Assembly (NCBI GenBank): GCA_021647365.1 | Contig: JAKIUW010000001.1 | Location: 110,526-174,525, forward strand | DNA: 64,000 nt | Source of the DNA: Cocleimonas sp. | Lineage (GTDB): Bacteria; Pseudomonadota; Gammaproteobacteria; Thiotrichales; Thiotrichaceae | Direction of reading: 5' to 3' | Part shown: one piece after another, positions 34,368 to 42,664 of the stretch | Layout: the number at the start of each line of letters is the position of its first letter | How positions within the stretch are numbered: the first letter of the stretch is position 1 | The notes under the pieces: model-generated | What the model was told of the DNA's origin: nothing | Databases searched by the model: none | The model's input: the letters and a program-made list of their open reading frames with translations, nothing else | Translations under genes and position numbers: made by a program

Positions 34368-34790
34368 TTATTTTACTGGGGGCATTGCTTCAAATGTTGG
34401 CAGCGTTTCGTCCATAAAGTCCCAGTTGGGCTTTCGTTTGTTGTAAACAATCGCGCCAGGTTTAAACCATGAGCTGTCGTCAACACAACCCACGGCAATT
34501 CCTATCATCGTTGGCATTGCCTTATTTTTGCCAAATAAGCGACTACCACAGTCTGTACAAAAATGACGAGTAACTTCACCACCATCATCAGTATCGCTTG
34601 TGTGTGAACTTGTTTTGCCTTTAATTGTGACTGCATCTCTAGGGAAAAAAGCAATAGACATATGACCCGTGCCTGATGCGCGTTGACAATAGTCACAATG
34701 GCATTGCGCCATACGTAAGGGCTCACCTGCGATGCTATAGCTTACTTTTCCACATAAACATCGCCCTGTTGCAAAGGGTTTATCTGACAT
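34368..34790 (-). CDS. GFA/CENP-V family zinc protein
   Basis: A 140-residue protein of the glutathione-dependent formaldehyde-activating (GFA, DUF636) family. Zinc-binding Cys motifs are visible: GRCLCGKVSY, AQCHCDYCQRASG and HFCTDCGSRLF. The family is mostly uncharacterised; a few members were linked to formaldehyde-glutathione adducts, but later work questions the activity, so a substrate should not be assumed. It is followed by the small zinc-ribbon gene after a 43-bp gap upstream on the same strand, and the two Cys-rich products may be coexpressed. No damage is seen. Confidence 0.88.
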   Translation of the reverse strand: MSDKPFATGRCLCGKVSYSIAGEPLRMAQCHCDYCQRASGTGHMSIAFFPRDAVTIKGKTSSHTSDTDDGGEVTRHFCTDCGSRLFGKNKAMPTMIGIAVGCVDDSSWFKPGAIVYNKRKPNWDFMDETLPTFEAMPPVK

Positions 34791-34833
34791 TGTTTTTTCC
34801 TTGTATTTGATGGGGGTACAAAGAGTATAGAAG

Positions 34834-35046
34834 TTAATCTGGACTACAACAGGCAGAACCTATTAATTGTGCTTGTGGACAAGGATAATCGCCATAACAA
34901 CAGTATACGCAACACTCACCTTTTTGGGTTTTAGTAATCGCCTTACATGATGGACAGCGGTAGCTGTACTGGCAGGTGTTCTCAGGCATTTCTTCTTTAT
35001 ATTTAAAGCTACAGTTTGGGCAGGTGAGAATTGAGTCAGTTATCAT
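34834..35046 (-). CDS. Small Cys-rich zinc-ribbon protein
   Basis: A 70-residue protein with eleven Cys. The N-terminal ribbon is CPNCSFKY ... YRCPSCKA (two CxxC, about 30 residues apart). The C-terminal part has GECCVYCCYGDYPCPQAQ, a pattern seen in many short proteobacterial proteins of unknown function, and ends ACCSPD. It probably binds zinc or another soft metal. It has no signal peptide, so it is cytoplasmic. It lies upstream of the GFA gene on the same strand. Function cannot be stated. Confidence 0.75.
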   Translation of the reverse strand: MITDSILTCPNCSFKYKEEMPENTCQYSYRCPSCKAITKTQKGECCVYCCYGDYPCPQAQLIGSACCSPD

Positions 35047-35058
35047 AGATGAAAAAGA

Positions 35059-35080
35059 ATCATGTGAAAGTGGGGGGCTG
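35059..35080 (+). repeat. Degenerate G-tract repeat
   Basis: ATCATGTGAAAGT plus six G, then CTG instead of TGTGCT. It is the most decayed copy in the window, between the zinc-ribbon gene and the first LuxR-type gene. Confidence 0.55.
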
Positions 35081-35122
35081 TTTTATTTCAGCTTAACAAA
35101 ACAGTTTTATATATATTAATGG

Positions 35123-35638
35123 TTATACATCATACATATCTTCGAAAAACCAAGCAGAAAGTTCATGTCTTCCGCCTAGTCTTGATTTTTCATAAATAGC
35201 TGACGCTTGTTTTCTTACCGTTTTTTCATGGGTAGAACGGAGTTCTGAAATTTCTTTTAAACTTAAGCCTTTCAATATAGATAACGCCACCTTCTTCTCA
35301 CTAGGACTTAGTTGCCACTCGGCAAACTGAGACTGAATTACCTGCTGGTATTCTTGTTTACCTTTTGTGAGTTCAATATGTGTGCCTTTTAAGTCTTGTT
35401 TTACTTTTACAAGATTATTTTCAAGACTATTTTTCAATTGGTTTTGGATATTGATTAAATACATAAAATAAATTAAACCAGATAAAGACAGTATTATGAC
35501 TAAAATTTCCATAGAAACATGAAAGACTGACACTTTATTATTAATAAAGCCGTTTAACTCACTATGGATTTCATATGCACCATAAAGGCTCATAGTAATA
35601 AGAAAAAAACTTAGTAATGATTTTTGTATATTTGGCAT
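35123..35638 (-). CDS. Membrane-anchored LuxR-type regulator, copy 1
   Basis: The 171-residue protein has two N-terminal membrane helices (about 8-24 and 40-63), a short coiled coil (about 65-100), and a LuxR/GerE HTH (about 110-165: LSPSEKKVALSILKGLSLKEISELRSTHEKTVRKQASAIYEKSRLGGRHELSA in family terms, described here by position). It has no receiver domain. It is a close paralogue of the protein at 35909: same architecture, the same WQLSPSEK / WLLSPSEK start of the HTH and the same GGRHELSAWFFEDM end. It probably binds DNA at the membrane. The two genes stand in tandem, separated by a decayed gene fragment. Confidence 0.82.
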   Translation of the reverse strand: MPNIQKSLLSFFLITMSLYGAYEIHSELNGFINNKVSVFHVSMEILVIILSLSGLIYFMYLINIQNQLKNSLENNLVKVKQDLKGTHIELTKGKQEYQQVIQSQFAEWQLSPSEKKVALSILKGLSLKEISELRSTHEKTVRKQASAIYEKSRLGGRHELSAWFFEDMYDV

Positions 35639-35759
35639 TTATTCATAACCTCCATTATAGAATATGTTCCAAGACAAGAAATGAGAAATACTTGCACGAG
35701 AATGGAATACTTTGATATGTATTTTTATAATAGTTAAATGTAATTATCAAAAAGACATT

Positions 35760-35898
35760 TAAAACGTATAATTGTAAACTTAAAAATATATGAGGTTGTG
35801 ATGTTATGGCGCTTCCTAACTCAAAAAGAAAACAATGTTATAACTTTTAAGTACCAGTTTAGAGGTAAGCTCAAAAAAATCACTTTTACAATTAAGTA
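35760..35898 (+). pseudogene. Decayed copy of the small basic membrane protein gene at 38263
   Basis: The 136 bp from AAAACGTATAAT on match 38218-38355, including the promoter-like leader and the start ATGGCGCTTCC (ATG at 35806). The copy reads MALPNSKRKQCYNF and then stops: one extra T after AACTTT shifts the frame. If that T is removed, KYQFRGKLKKITFTIK follows, aligned to KRQFRRKLKKIAFMIL of the intact gene, until a TAA at 35896. It lies between the two LuxR-type paralogues, so it is a remnant of a local duplication. Confidence 0.85.
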
Positions 35899-35908
35899 AA
35901 CATCAGCC

Positions 35909-36418
35909 TCATAACATATCCTCAAAAAACCACGCAGAAAGCTCGTGCCGTCCACCTAGTTTTGATTTGTTATAAATAGTGGATGCTTGTTTTCTTACGG
36001 TTTTTTCATGGGTGGAGCGACACGTAGCAACTTCTTTAAGGCTTAAACCTTTTAGTAAGAGGAGTGCAACTTCTTTTTCACTGGGGCTTAGTAGCCACTC
36101 TGTAAATTGCCACTGAATCACTTTCTGATAGTTTTTTTTACCTTCTTGAAGGCGAATATTTGAACTCTCTAAATCTTTTCTTGTCTTGATAAGGTTAGCT
36201 TCTAAAAGCTTTTCTTTTTTGCCCTGTTTGGTAATTAGATAAAGGAAATAAACCAATCCTGAATATGAAATTATGACGATTAAAATTTCAGCTGAAACAT
36301 GCCAAATCGTCTCGTTGTTATTCATCAAATCTCTTAACTCATCATATACCTCGTATGAGCTATAAATGCTCATAATGATGAAAAACAATCCTAATAATAT
36401 TTTTTGTGAATGTAGCAT
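35909..36418 (-). CDS. Membrane-anchored LuxR-type regulator, copy 2
   Basis: The 169-residue paralogue of the gene at 35123. It has two membrane helices (about 6-23 and 40-62), a charged coiled coil (about 65-100), and a LuxR-type HTH from about 108 (WLLSPSEKEVALLLLKGLSL) to the end, with RSTHEKTVRKQAS in the recognition region. The HTH is nearly identical to copy 1; the membrane halves differ more. There is no receiver or ligand domain in the usual sense. It is divergent from the eptA-like gene at 36561, with 142 bp of AT-rich promoter region between them, so it could control that gene. This is inference from position. Confidence 0.82.
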   Translation of the reverse strand: MLHSQKILLGLFFIIMSIYSSYEVYDELRDLMNNNETIWHVSAEILIVIISYSGLVYFLYLITKQGKKEKLLEANLIKTRKDLESSNIRLQEGKKNYQKVIQWQFTEWLLSPSEKEVALLLLKGLSLKEVATCRSTHEKTVRKQASTIYNKSKLGGRHELSAWFFEDML

Positions 36419-36560
36419 GAGTTCCTAATTTAAAAATAAATAGCATAAAGCATGGGGCAAATGACTTAAAGTAACGCTTTTAGAACAATTGCCCAATAGT
36501 TCTAACTTGATAACTCAAATATTCTCGCCAAATATTCAATTTGGTTAAAACAATAATACA

Positions 36561-38219
36561 ATGAAATCACCTATTTCTCTCTGGAAAATCACGTTACTGG
36601 TATCTTTATTAATCGCTATCATGGGTAATTTTTCCTTTTGGGCACAGTTGATTGATCGTATTTCAATAACCGAAGAACCTTTACTCTTATTTGGTTTTTT
36701 CATCATAATATTCATGCTGATTAACTTATTGCTTACGGTGTTTAGCTTCAAACCTATATTTAAACTTGCCAGTATTATATTGTTAATCACTTCCGCTTCA
36801 GCGGCTTATTTTATGGACAACTATGCGGTGATGATTGACAAAGGTATGGTCCGAAATATTTTAGCCACAGACACGCATGAAGCAAAGGAGCTTTTTAGTT
36901 TTCGTCTATTGATTACTGTACTTCTTCTAGGAATCATTCCTTCTTGGTTGGTTTTTAAAGCAAAAATTAATTATCAGCCTTTTGTAAAAGGGTTATTTCA
37001 AAAGACACTTATCAGCCTTGCATGTGTCGGTATTATTACTGCTACCCTTTATACTAATTATCAAGAGCTGTCTTTTTTTGGGAGAAATAACCGTGAATTA
37101 CGTCACCTGATAAATCCCGTAAATTATATCGCATCGATAAAGTCTGTAATCAGTCAAAGTATTGGTGGCAGAAACATTATAGTACAAGCTATTGAAGATG
37201 ATGCTACAAAAAAACCAAACCATGCTAATGAACGGAAACCTTCGTTAGTTATTTTAGTGTTAGGTGAAACCGCAAGATCAATGAACTTTTCATTAAATGG
37301 TTATAAGCGAGATACAAACCCATTGTTGGCTAAACAAGATATTATCAATTTTACTGATGTTAATTCTTGTGGAACAGCTACGGCTGTCTCTGTACCCTGC
37401 ATGTTTTCAAAGTTTTCACGTGCTGATTTCAGTTATTCAAAAGGAAAGCAATATGAGAACTTACTGGATGTTGTTAAACATGCAGGTTATCAAGTTCTTT
37501 GGCGGGATAACAACACAGGTTGCCAAGGAAGTTGTGAGCGTATAGATTATGAAGATTTAGCACACGAAAAGTTGGCTGATTTTTGTGAAGACGGTAATTG
37601 TATTGATGATATTTTATTACATGACTTGCAAGACATTGTAGATAAAAAGAGTATTACAGGGAAAAGTATGACTAAAAAGAATGGTGATAGGTTTATTGTT
37701 TTACATCAAAAAGGCAACCATGGTCCTACTTATCATCTACGTTACCCTAAAGAATTTGAAGTATTTAAGCCTGCATGTAAAACCAATCAATTACGATCTT
37801 GTTCAAGAGAAGAGGTCGTAAATGCTTATGATAATGCCATACTTTATAGTGATCACTTTATTTCTAGTTCAATTGATTTCTTAAAAAAGAATGAGGATGA
37901 GTACGATACAGCTCTGGTCTATATTTCTGATCACGGTGAATCTTTAGGGGAGAATAATCTCTATTTGCATGGCTTGCCCTATATGATCGCACCAGAACAA
38001 CAGAAGAAAGTGCCTTTTATACTTTGGTTATCTGAAAATTATCAACAAACATACGGCATCAATAAATCTTGTATTGCTCAAAAATCTGCTACAAAACTTT
38101 CTCATGATAACCTTTTTAGTTCTATGTTGGGTTTATTAGTCATACAAACCAAAGTACATGATGATAGTCTTGATATATTTTCATCGTGTAGCAAAACACA
38201 ATTAGCCAAAAAACAATAA
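36561..38219 (+). CDS. Phosphoethanolamine transferase, EptA-like
   Basis: A 552-residue inner-membrane enzyme that moves phosphoethanolamine from phosphatidylethanolamine to lipid A. Five membrane helices fill residues 1-165. The periplasmic sulfatase-fold domain has GETARSMNFSLNGYKRDTNP (metal ligand Glu236), SCGTATAVSVPCMFS with the catalytic Thr (272/274), HQKGNHGPTYHLRYP, and YISDHGESLGENNLYLHGLP with the metal-binding Asp and His. Several Cys pairs give the usual disulfides. Family members reduce binding of cationic peptides. It is flanked by the membrane LuxR proteins and a small basic membrane protein, and is chromosomal in look, with no mobile element beside it. Confidence 0.93.
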   Translation: MKSPISLWKITLLVSLLIAIMGNFSFWAQLIDRISITEEPLLLFGFFIIIFMLINLLLTVFSFKPIFKLASIILLITSASAAYFMDNYAVMIDKGMVRNILATDTHEAKELFSFRLLITVLLLGIIPSWLVFKAKINYQPFVKGLFQKTLISLACVGIITATLYTNYQELSFFGRNNRELRHLINPVNYIASIKSVISQSIGGRNIIVQAIEDDATKKPNHANERKPSLVILVLGETARSMNFSLNGYKRDTNPLLAKQDIINFTDVNSCGTATAVSVPCMFSKFSRADFSYSKGKQYENLLDVVKHAGYQVLWRDNNTGCQGSCERIDYEDLAHEKLADFCEDGNCIDDILLHDLQDIVDKKSITGKSMTKKNGDRFIVLHQKGNHGPTYHLRYPKEFEVFKPACKTNQLRSCSREEVVNAYDNAILYSDHFISSSIDFLKKNEDEYDTALVYISDHGESLGENNLYLHGLPYMIAPEQQKKVPFILWLSENYQQTYGINKSCIAQKSATKLSHDNLFSSMLGLLVIQTKVHDDSLDIFSSCSKTQLAKKQ

Positions 38220-38262
38220 AAACGTATAATTAAGTCTCAAATATCTATGAGACTGTGGCGTT

Positions 38263-38472
38263 ATGGCGCTTCCCAATCCAAAAAGAAAACGACGATATAA
38301 CTTTAAGCGCCAATTTAGACGCAAGCTTAAAAAAATTGCTTTTATGATTCTAATTGCCGCGATTTTTGGTGGAACACACTACTACGGTAAGTTTTATGAT
38401 GATGATTTAATCAAAAAGAAATTGAATGAAAATAGTGTCATCCATAAACAAAAAGAGAAGAAATTGCGTTAA
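38263..38472 (+). CDS. Small basic single-span membrane protein
   Basis: A 69-residue protein of unknown function. The first 24 residues are extremely basic (NPKRKRRYNFKRQFRRKLKK), then one membrane helix (about 26-42, IAFMILIAAIFGGTHYYG) and a charged C-terminus rich in Lys and Asp. The positive N-terminus would sit in the cytoplasm. The leader carries AACGTATAAT, a likely -10 region, shared with the decayed copy at 35760; conservation of both leader and start supports this being a real gene. It ends 3 bp before the methyltransferase start, so the two are likely cotranslated. Confidence 0.75.
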   Translation: MALPNPKRKRRYNFKRQFRRKLKKIAFMILIAAIFGGTHYYGKFYDDDLIKKKLNENSVIHKQKEKKLR

Positions 38473-38475
38473 AAA

Positions 38476-39408
38476 ATGTTATCTCTAAATCAACTTCCAC
38501 TACATATACAGACTCCCATTAGAAAAACACAAGAAGCACAACGGCTGTTTCATGGGCGCGGTCATGCTTTTGATGGTTTGTACCATGTCACGGTTGATTG
38601 GCTTCCTCCTGTTGCTTTGATTACTTTATTTGCTTCAGAATCATCCCAGAGTATTGAAAAATTGGCTGACCAACTTTTACAGATTCTTCCTGAATGTAAA
38701 AGTATACAACTTCAGCATCGCTATGAGCTACATGGGCCGATTGATGTGATTCATGGCGATGCTATTGAGCAATTAGTGGTTGAAGAAAATGGATTAAAGT
38801 ATCAACTACAGTTAGGCAAATCTCGAAATACAGGTTTGTTTTTGGATATGAGCAATGGGCGCGAGTGGGTGCAAACCCATAGCCAAGGCAAGCGGGTGTT
38901 AAATCTATTTGCTTACACCTGTGGTTTTTCAGTAGCTGCCATTGCAGGGGAAGCTAAGTCTGTTTTAAATATCGACATGAGTAGCGCGGCACTGAATGTA
39001 GGGCGAGAAAATCACCGTTTAAATAAACATTCATTAGGGGATGTAAAATTTGAAAAACTCAATATTTTCAAATCCTTTGGGCGCTTAAAAAAGCGGGGGC
39101 CATTTGATCTATTGATTTGTGATCCGCCTACCTTACAAAAAGGCAGTGTCGATATAGCACGTGATTATCCCAAAATAATGCGTAGGCTAGACGAGTTTAT
39201 GGCGCCTAATGCTACGTTGGTTTTATGCTTAAATGCACCTGAATTAGGGCGAGACTTTTTAATTGATAATATGGCTAGACTTGCGCCGCAATATCGTTTT
39301 GTTACAGATATAAAACCGCCAGAAGTCTATATTGATGCTGAGAATAAAGGTTTGAAAGTTTTGGTGTTTACGGAATTTATCGAAGCACACCCCCCCACTT
39401 TTACATGA
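38476..39408 (+). CDS. Class I SAM-dependent methyltransferase, RlmI/RlmK-like
   Basis: The 310-residue protein matches the methyltransferase part of the RlmI/RlmK group. The SAM site is RVLNLFAYTCGFSVAA, then LNIDMSSAALNVGRENHRLN, and the catalytic-type DPPTLQKGS. The preceding QLGKSRNTGLFLDMSNGREW is the QXGxxTGFFLD-like motif of this family. It lacks the N-terminal PUA domain, so its RNA target is uncertain. The last seven residues (AHPPTFT) are encoded by the left arm of a G-tract palindrome, so the natural C-terminus was replaced. The core fold is intact. Confidence 0.85.
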   Translation: MLSLNQLPLHIQTPIRKTQEAQRLFHGRGHAFDGLYHVTVDWLPPVALITLFASESSQSIEKLADQLLQILPECKSIQLQHRYELHGPIDVIHGDAIEQLVVEENGLKYQLQLGKSRNTGLFLDMSNGREWVQTHSQGKRVLNLFAYTCGFSVAAIAGEAKSVLNIDMSSAALNVGRENHRLNKHSLGDVKFEKLNIFKSFGRLKKRGPFDLLICDPPTLQKGSVDIARDYPKIMRRLDEFMAPNATLVLCLNAPELGRDFLIDNMARLAPQYRFVTDIKPPEVYIDAENKGLKVLVFTEFIEAHPPTFT

Positions 39409-39456
39409 TGTTTATGATTATCATAAACATCATGTAAAAGTGGGGGGGTGTGCTTC
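39382..39456. repeat. Perfect 75-bp palindrome of two G-tract arms
   Basis: Two 37-bp arms (39382-39418 and 39420-39456) are exact inverted copies around a single T at 39419. Each arm is GAAGCACA, seven C, ACTTTTACATGAT and TGTTTATGAT overlapping by one T. It includes the last 27 bases of the methyltransferase gene and lies 10 bp from the lpd stop. It can form a very stable hairpin or cruciform and would end transcription from both sides. Confidence 0.92.
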
Positions 39457-39466
39457 TCTATATCCC

Positions 39467-41257
39467 TTATTTCTTCTTAGGAACGTAAATATCGGTACAA
39501 GTCCCTTCTGCAACTTCAGCCGCGAAATTTAGTGTTTCAGAAAGCGTTGGGTGAGGGTGTACAGTCAATCCAATATCTTCTGCATCAGCACCCATTTCTA
39601 ACGCAAGTACCGCTTCTGCAATGAGTTCACCTGCGTTTGTGCCTACGATGCCTGCACCAATGAGTTGACCTGATTCTTTATCAAACAATACTTTAGTCAT
39701 GCCTTCGTTGCGCCCAATACTCAAAGAACGTCCGCTGGCAGCCCAAGGGAAAGCACCTTTTTTGACTTCGATACCTTCGGCTTTACATTCATCTTCGGTT
39801 TTACCCATCCACGCAATTTCAGGATCAGTGTAAGCGACCGATGGAATGGCGCGTGCATCAAAAAATGCTTTATGTCCTGCTACGTTTTCGGCGGCTGTTT
39901 TACCTTCGTGCGTGGCTTTATGAGCCAGCATGGGCTGACCAACCACATCGCCAATTGCGTAGATATGATCGACGTTGGTGCGCTGTTGTTTGTCTACTTC
40001 GATAAAGCCCCAGTCGTTTACGGCAACGCCTGCTTTTTCGGCATCAATGAGTTTTCCGTTCGGGCTACGACCGATTGAGACTAACACTCTATCGAAAGTG
40101 TCTGTTTCTGGCGCGCCTTTTTTGCTTCCTACCTTTGTCGAACCAGAACCGCCTTCAAACGTACAAACCAGCCCTTTCTTGGTCGGTTTGATTTCAGAGA
40201 CCTTGGTATTGAGGAATATATTCTCGTATTTCTTTTTGATACGACGTTCAAGAGGTCGAACAAGGTCACGATCAGCGCCTGGCATTAATCCTGTGCCAAG
40301 TTCTACCACGGTGATGTCTGTGCCTAGTGCATCATAAACGGTCGCCATTTCTAGTCCGATAATGCCGCCACCGACAACCAACATGCGTTTTGGTACTTCT
40401 TCAAGCTCTAACGCATCGGTAGAATCCATTACGCGTGGATCTTCCCATGGTATGAAAGGGAGCTTAGTTACGCGAGAACCTGCCGCGATAATACAGTTGT
40501 CAAAACCAATAGTAGATTTCCCGCCATCATCTGCTACTACTTCAATGCTATTAGCAGATGTAAATTTCCCGTAGCCGTGAACGATAGTGACTTTACGTTG
40601 TTTTGCGAGTTGCTTTAAGCCACCTGTAAGTTTGCTCACAATCCCTGATTTGTAATCACGAACCTTGTCGATGTCTATCTTAGGTTTGTTGAAGCTTACA
40701 CCTAAATGATCCGCTTCTGCTGCTTCGTTAATCACTTCTGCAGTGTGGAGTAGGGCTTTTGAGGGGATACAACCGACGTTTAAACAGACTCCACCGATAT
40801 TATCGTATTTCTCAATTAAGATAACTTCAACACCTAAATCAGCCGCTCGAAATGCCGCGGTGTAACCACCAGGGCCAGAACCTAAAACAACTAAAGGCGC
40901 ATGTTGGTCTGCATCTCCTGTAAAGTTTGAAGCTGTTGGTGCTTCTTCAGCTGTGCGGGTTTCTTGTTGCGCTGTATCAGTGGCAGTATCGGTTGTTGCA
41001 TCTTCTTTGGCTGTAGCTGTAGAAGAGGGCGTTAGCGTAGCAAGTAAGCTCCCTTGCTTAACCTTATCACCCACCTTAACTTTCATGTCTGCGATGGTTC
41101 CTGCAGAAGGTGCTGGAATCTCCATTGAAGCCTTGTCAGATTCAACCGTAATGAGTGAATCTTCTGGCTGAACTTCGTCGCCTTTTTTTACAAGTACTTC
41201 GATGACTTCAACTTCGTCAAAATCGCCAATATCGGGTATGTTTATATCTATTGTCAC
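39467..41257 (-). CDS. lpd: Dihydrolipoyl dehydrogenase (E3) with N-terminal lipoyl domain
   Basis: The E3 subunit reoxidises the lipoyl arm of pyruvate dehydrogenase with FAD and NAD+. The 596-residue protein carries an extra N-terminal lipoyl domain (residues 1-80, modified Lys in ESDKASMEIP), then an Ala/Thr linker (about 85-120). The flavoenzyme follows: GSGPGGYTAAFRA, redox pair GGVCLNVGCIPSKALLH, NAD site VVGGGIIGLEMA, FAD site IYAIGDV and the C-terminal His-Glu in HPHPTLSE. Lipoyl-E3 fusions are known in several beta- and gammaproteobacteria. It follows aceF after 90 bp, a gap that holds a repeat. Confidence 0.97.
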   Translation of the reverse strand: MTIDINIPDIGDFDEVEVIEVLVKKGDEVQPEDSLITVESDKASMEIPAPSAGTIADMKVKVGDKVKQGSLLATLTPSSTATAKEDATTDTATDTAQQETRTAEEAPTASNFTGDADQHAPLVVLGSGPGGYTAAFRAADLGVEVILIEKYDNIGGVCLNVGCIPSKALLHTAEVINEAAEADHLGVSFNKPKIDIDKVRDYKSGIVSKLTGGLKQLAKQRKVTIVHGYGKFTSANSIEVVADDGGKSTIGFDNCIIAAGSRVTKLPFIPWEDPRVMDSTDALELEEVPKRMLVVGGGIIGLEMATVYDALGTDITVVELGTGLMPGADRDLVRPLERRIKKKYENIFLNTKVSEIKPTKKGLVCTFEGGSGSTKVGSKKGAPETDTFDRVLVSIGRSPNGKLIDAEKAGVAVNDWGFIEVDKQQRTNVDHIYAIGDVVGQPMLAHKATHEGKTAAENVAGHKAFFDARAIPSVAYTDPEIAWMGKTEDECKAEGIEVKKGAFPWAASGRSLSIGRNEGMTKVLFDKESGQLIGAGIVGTNAGELIAEAVLALEMGADAEDIGLTVHPHPTLSETLNFAAEVAEGTCTDIYVPKKK

Positions 41258-41296
41258 GGTTTAAATCTCTAAAATAATTGATAGTAGTATATTAAA

Positions 41297-41322
41297 AGCA
41301 CACCCCCCCACTTTTACATGAT
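41297..41322 (-). repeat. G-tract repeat, solo reverse arm, inside the pdh operon
   Basis: AGCACA, seven C, ACTTTTACATGAT, between aceF and lpd. Every aceEF-lpd transcript would have to cross it. It is one of only two solo copies with the C-rich strand on +, so its orientation matches the transcript direction there. Confidence 0.8.
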
Positions 41323-41347
41323 TATAAGTGGTGAATGTATGGTGATA

Positions 41348-42652
41348 TTAGACCATCATTCTTCTTATGTCAGATAACATTTTACTTAAATGCGTAGTAA
41401 ATCTCGCACCATCCGCACCGTCGATAACACGATGATCATAAGAGAGTGAAAGTGGAAGAATTAAACGTGGTTCAAACTCCGCCCCATTCCAAACAGGCTC
41501 CATCTTAGAGCGCGATACACCCAGTACGGCAACCTCAGGCGTATTTACGATTGGAGTAAATCTAGTACCCCCAATACCACCTAAGCTAGAGATAGAAAAA
41601 CAGCCACCTTGCATTTCAGAAGGTTTGAGTTTTTTATCACGCGCTTTAATAGCAAGTTCACGAATCTCTTGAGAGATTTCTACAAGCGATTTTTGATCGG
41701 CTTCTTTAATCACGGGTACAACTAATCCATTCGGCGTATCAACCGCAACACCAATATTATAGTATTTCTTTAGGATGAGATTTTCACCCGTAGCATCCAA
41801 GGAGCTATTAAAACGTGGGAAGGCTTTCAGCGAAGCTACTACCGCCCAAACGATGAAAGCCAATGGTGTGATTTTTATGCCATTCTTTTCCATCTCTTTG
41901 CTCATTTGCTTGCGGAAGGCTTCCATTTCTGTGATATCAGCTTCATCAAACTGGGTAACGTGTGGCACTGTCACCCAACTGCGATGCAGGAACTCACCGG
42001 TGAGTTTATTGATTTTAGATAATGCTTGGCTTTCGATATCACCAAACTGGCTAAAATCAATCTCTGGCATCGGTTTAATGCCAAGAGCTGTTCCGCTACC
42101 GCCTGTAGCCATTGCCTTTTTAACAAAGCCTTTCACATCGTCTCTATTAATGCGATTCTTACGGCTTGTACCTTCTACATTACCAAGATCAACGCCTAGC
42201 TCACGTGCAAAGCGGCGTACCGATGGGCTGGCATACGCTTTGCTGAAACGCACTTCATCAATACTTGCTGTAGGTGAAGGTTTGTGAACTTGAACTTTAC
42301 CCACAGATGCTTTTGATGTTACAGACTCTGCAGGCGCCATTTTCTCGCGTTCAATTTTTTCAGTCTTTTTAGCGGGAGGAGGGGGGGATTCTTCTTTTAC
42401 TTCAGGAGATGTTTCATCAACCTCCATCATCAAAAGCACGCTACCCTTAGCAATATTATCGCCAAGTGCTACTTTTAATTTAAGAATTTTGCCAGACTCA
42501 CTGCTAGGAATTTCCATAGAAGCTTTATCAGACTCAACGGTAATCAGTGAATCTTCTACTTGAACAATATCACCAACAGCCACCAAAACTTCAATGACTT
42601 CAACCGACTCAAAATCACCAATATCGGGCACTACAATTTCTTTAATACTCAT
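41348..42652 (-). CDS. aceF: Pyruvate dehydrogenase E2, dihydrolipoyl acetyltransferase
   Basis: E2 forms the core of the complex and passes acetyl from lipoate to CoA. The 434-residue protein has a single lipoyl domain (residues 1-78, ESDKASMEIP), a Pro/Lys linker (about 85-130), the peripheral subunit-binding domain (about 135-180: YASPSVRRFARELGVDL, RINRDDVKGFV), and the catalytic domain with SWVTVPHVTQFDEADIT and the active-site SYDHRVIDGADGARF. E. coli AceF has three lipoyl domains; here one is on E2 and one on E3. It lies 12 bp after aceE. Confidence 0.97.
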   Translation of the reverse strand: MSIKEIVVPDIGDFESVEVIEVLVAVGDIVQVEDSLITVESDKASMEIPSSESGKILKLKVALGDNIAKGSVLLMMEVDETSPEVKEESPPPPAKKTEKIEREKMAPAESVTSKASVGKVQVHKPSPTASIDEVRFSKAYASPSVRRFARELGVDLGNVEGTSRKNRINRDDVKGFVKKAMATGGSGTALGIKPMPEIDFSQFGDIESQALSKINKLTGEFLHRSWVTVPHVTQFDEADITEMEAFRKQMSKEMEKNGIKITPLAFIVWAVVASLKAFPRFNSSLDATGENLILKKYYNIGVAVDTPNGLVVPVIKEADQKSLVEISQEIRELAIKARDKKLKPSEMQGGCFSISSLGGIGGTRFTPIVNTPEVAVLGVSRSKMEPVWNGAEFEPRLILPLSLSYDHRVIDGADGARFTTHLSKMLSDIRRMMV

Positions 42653-42664
42653 TTCAGTGCCTCC

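Noticed and set aside
36561..38219. Mobile colistin-resistance gene (mcr)
   Set aside because: The protein is of the same family, but there is no insertion sequence or plasmid gene beside it and its composition matches the chromosome; it reads as a chromosomal eptA-like gene.
38263..38472. Small basic frame as a shadow or leader of the methyltransferase gene
   Set aside because: A decayed copy with the same leader and start at 35760 and a clear membrane helix support a real gene.
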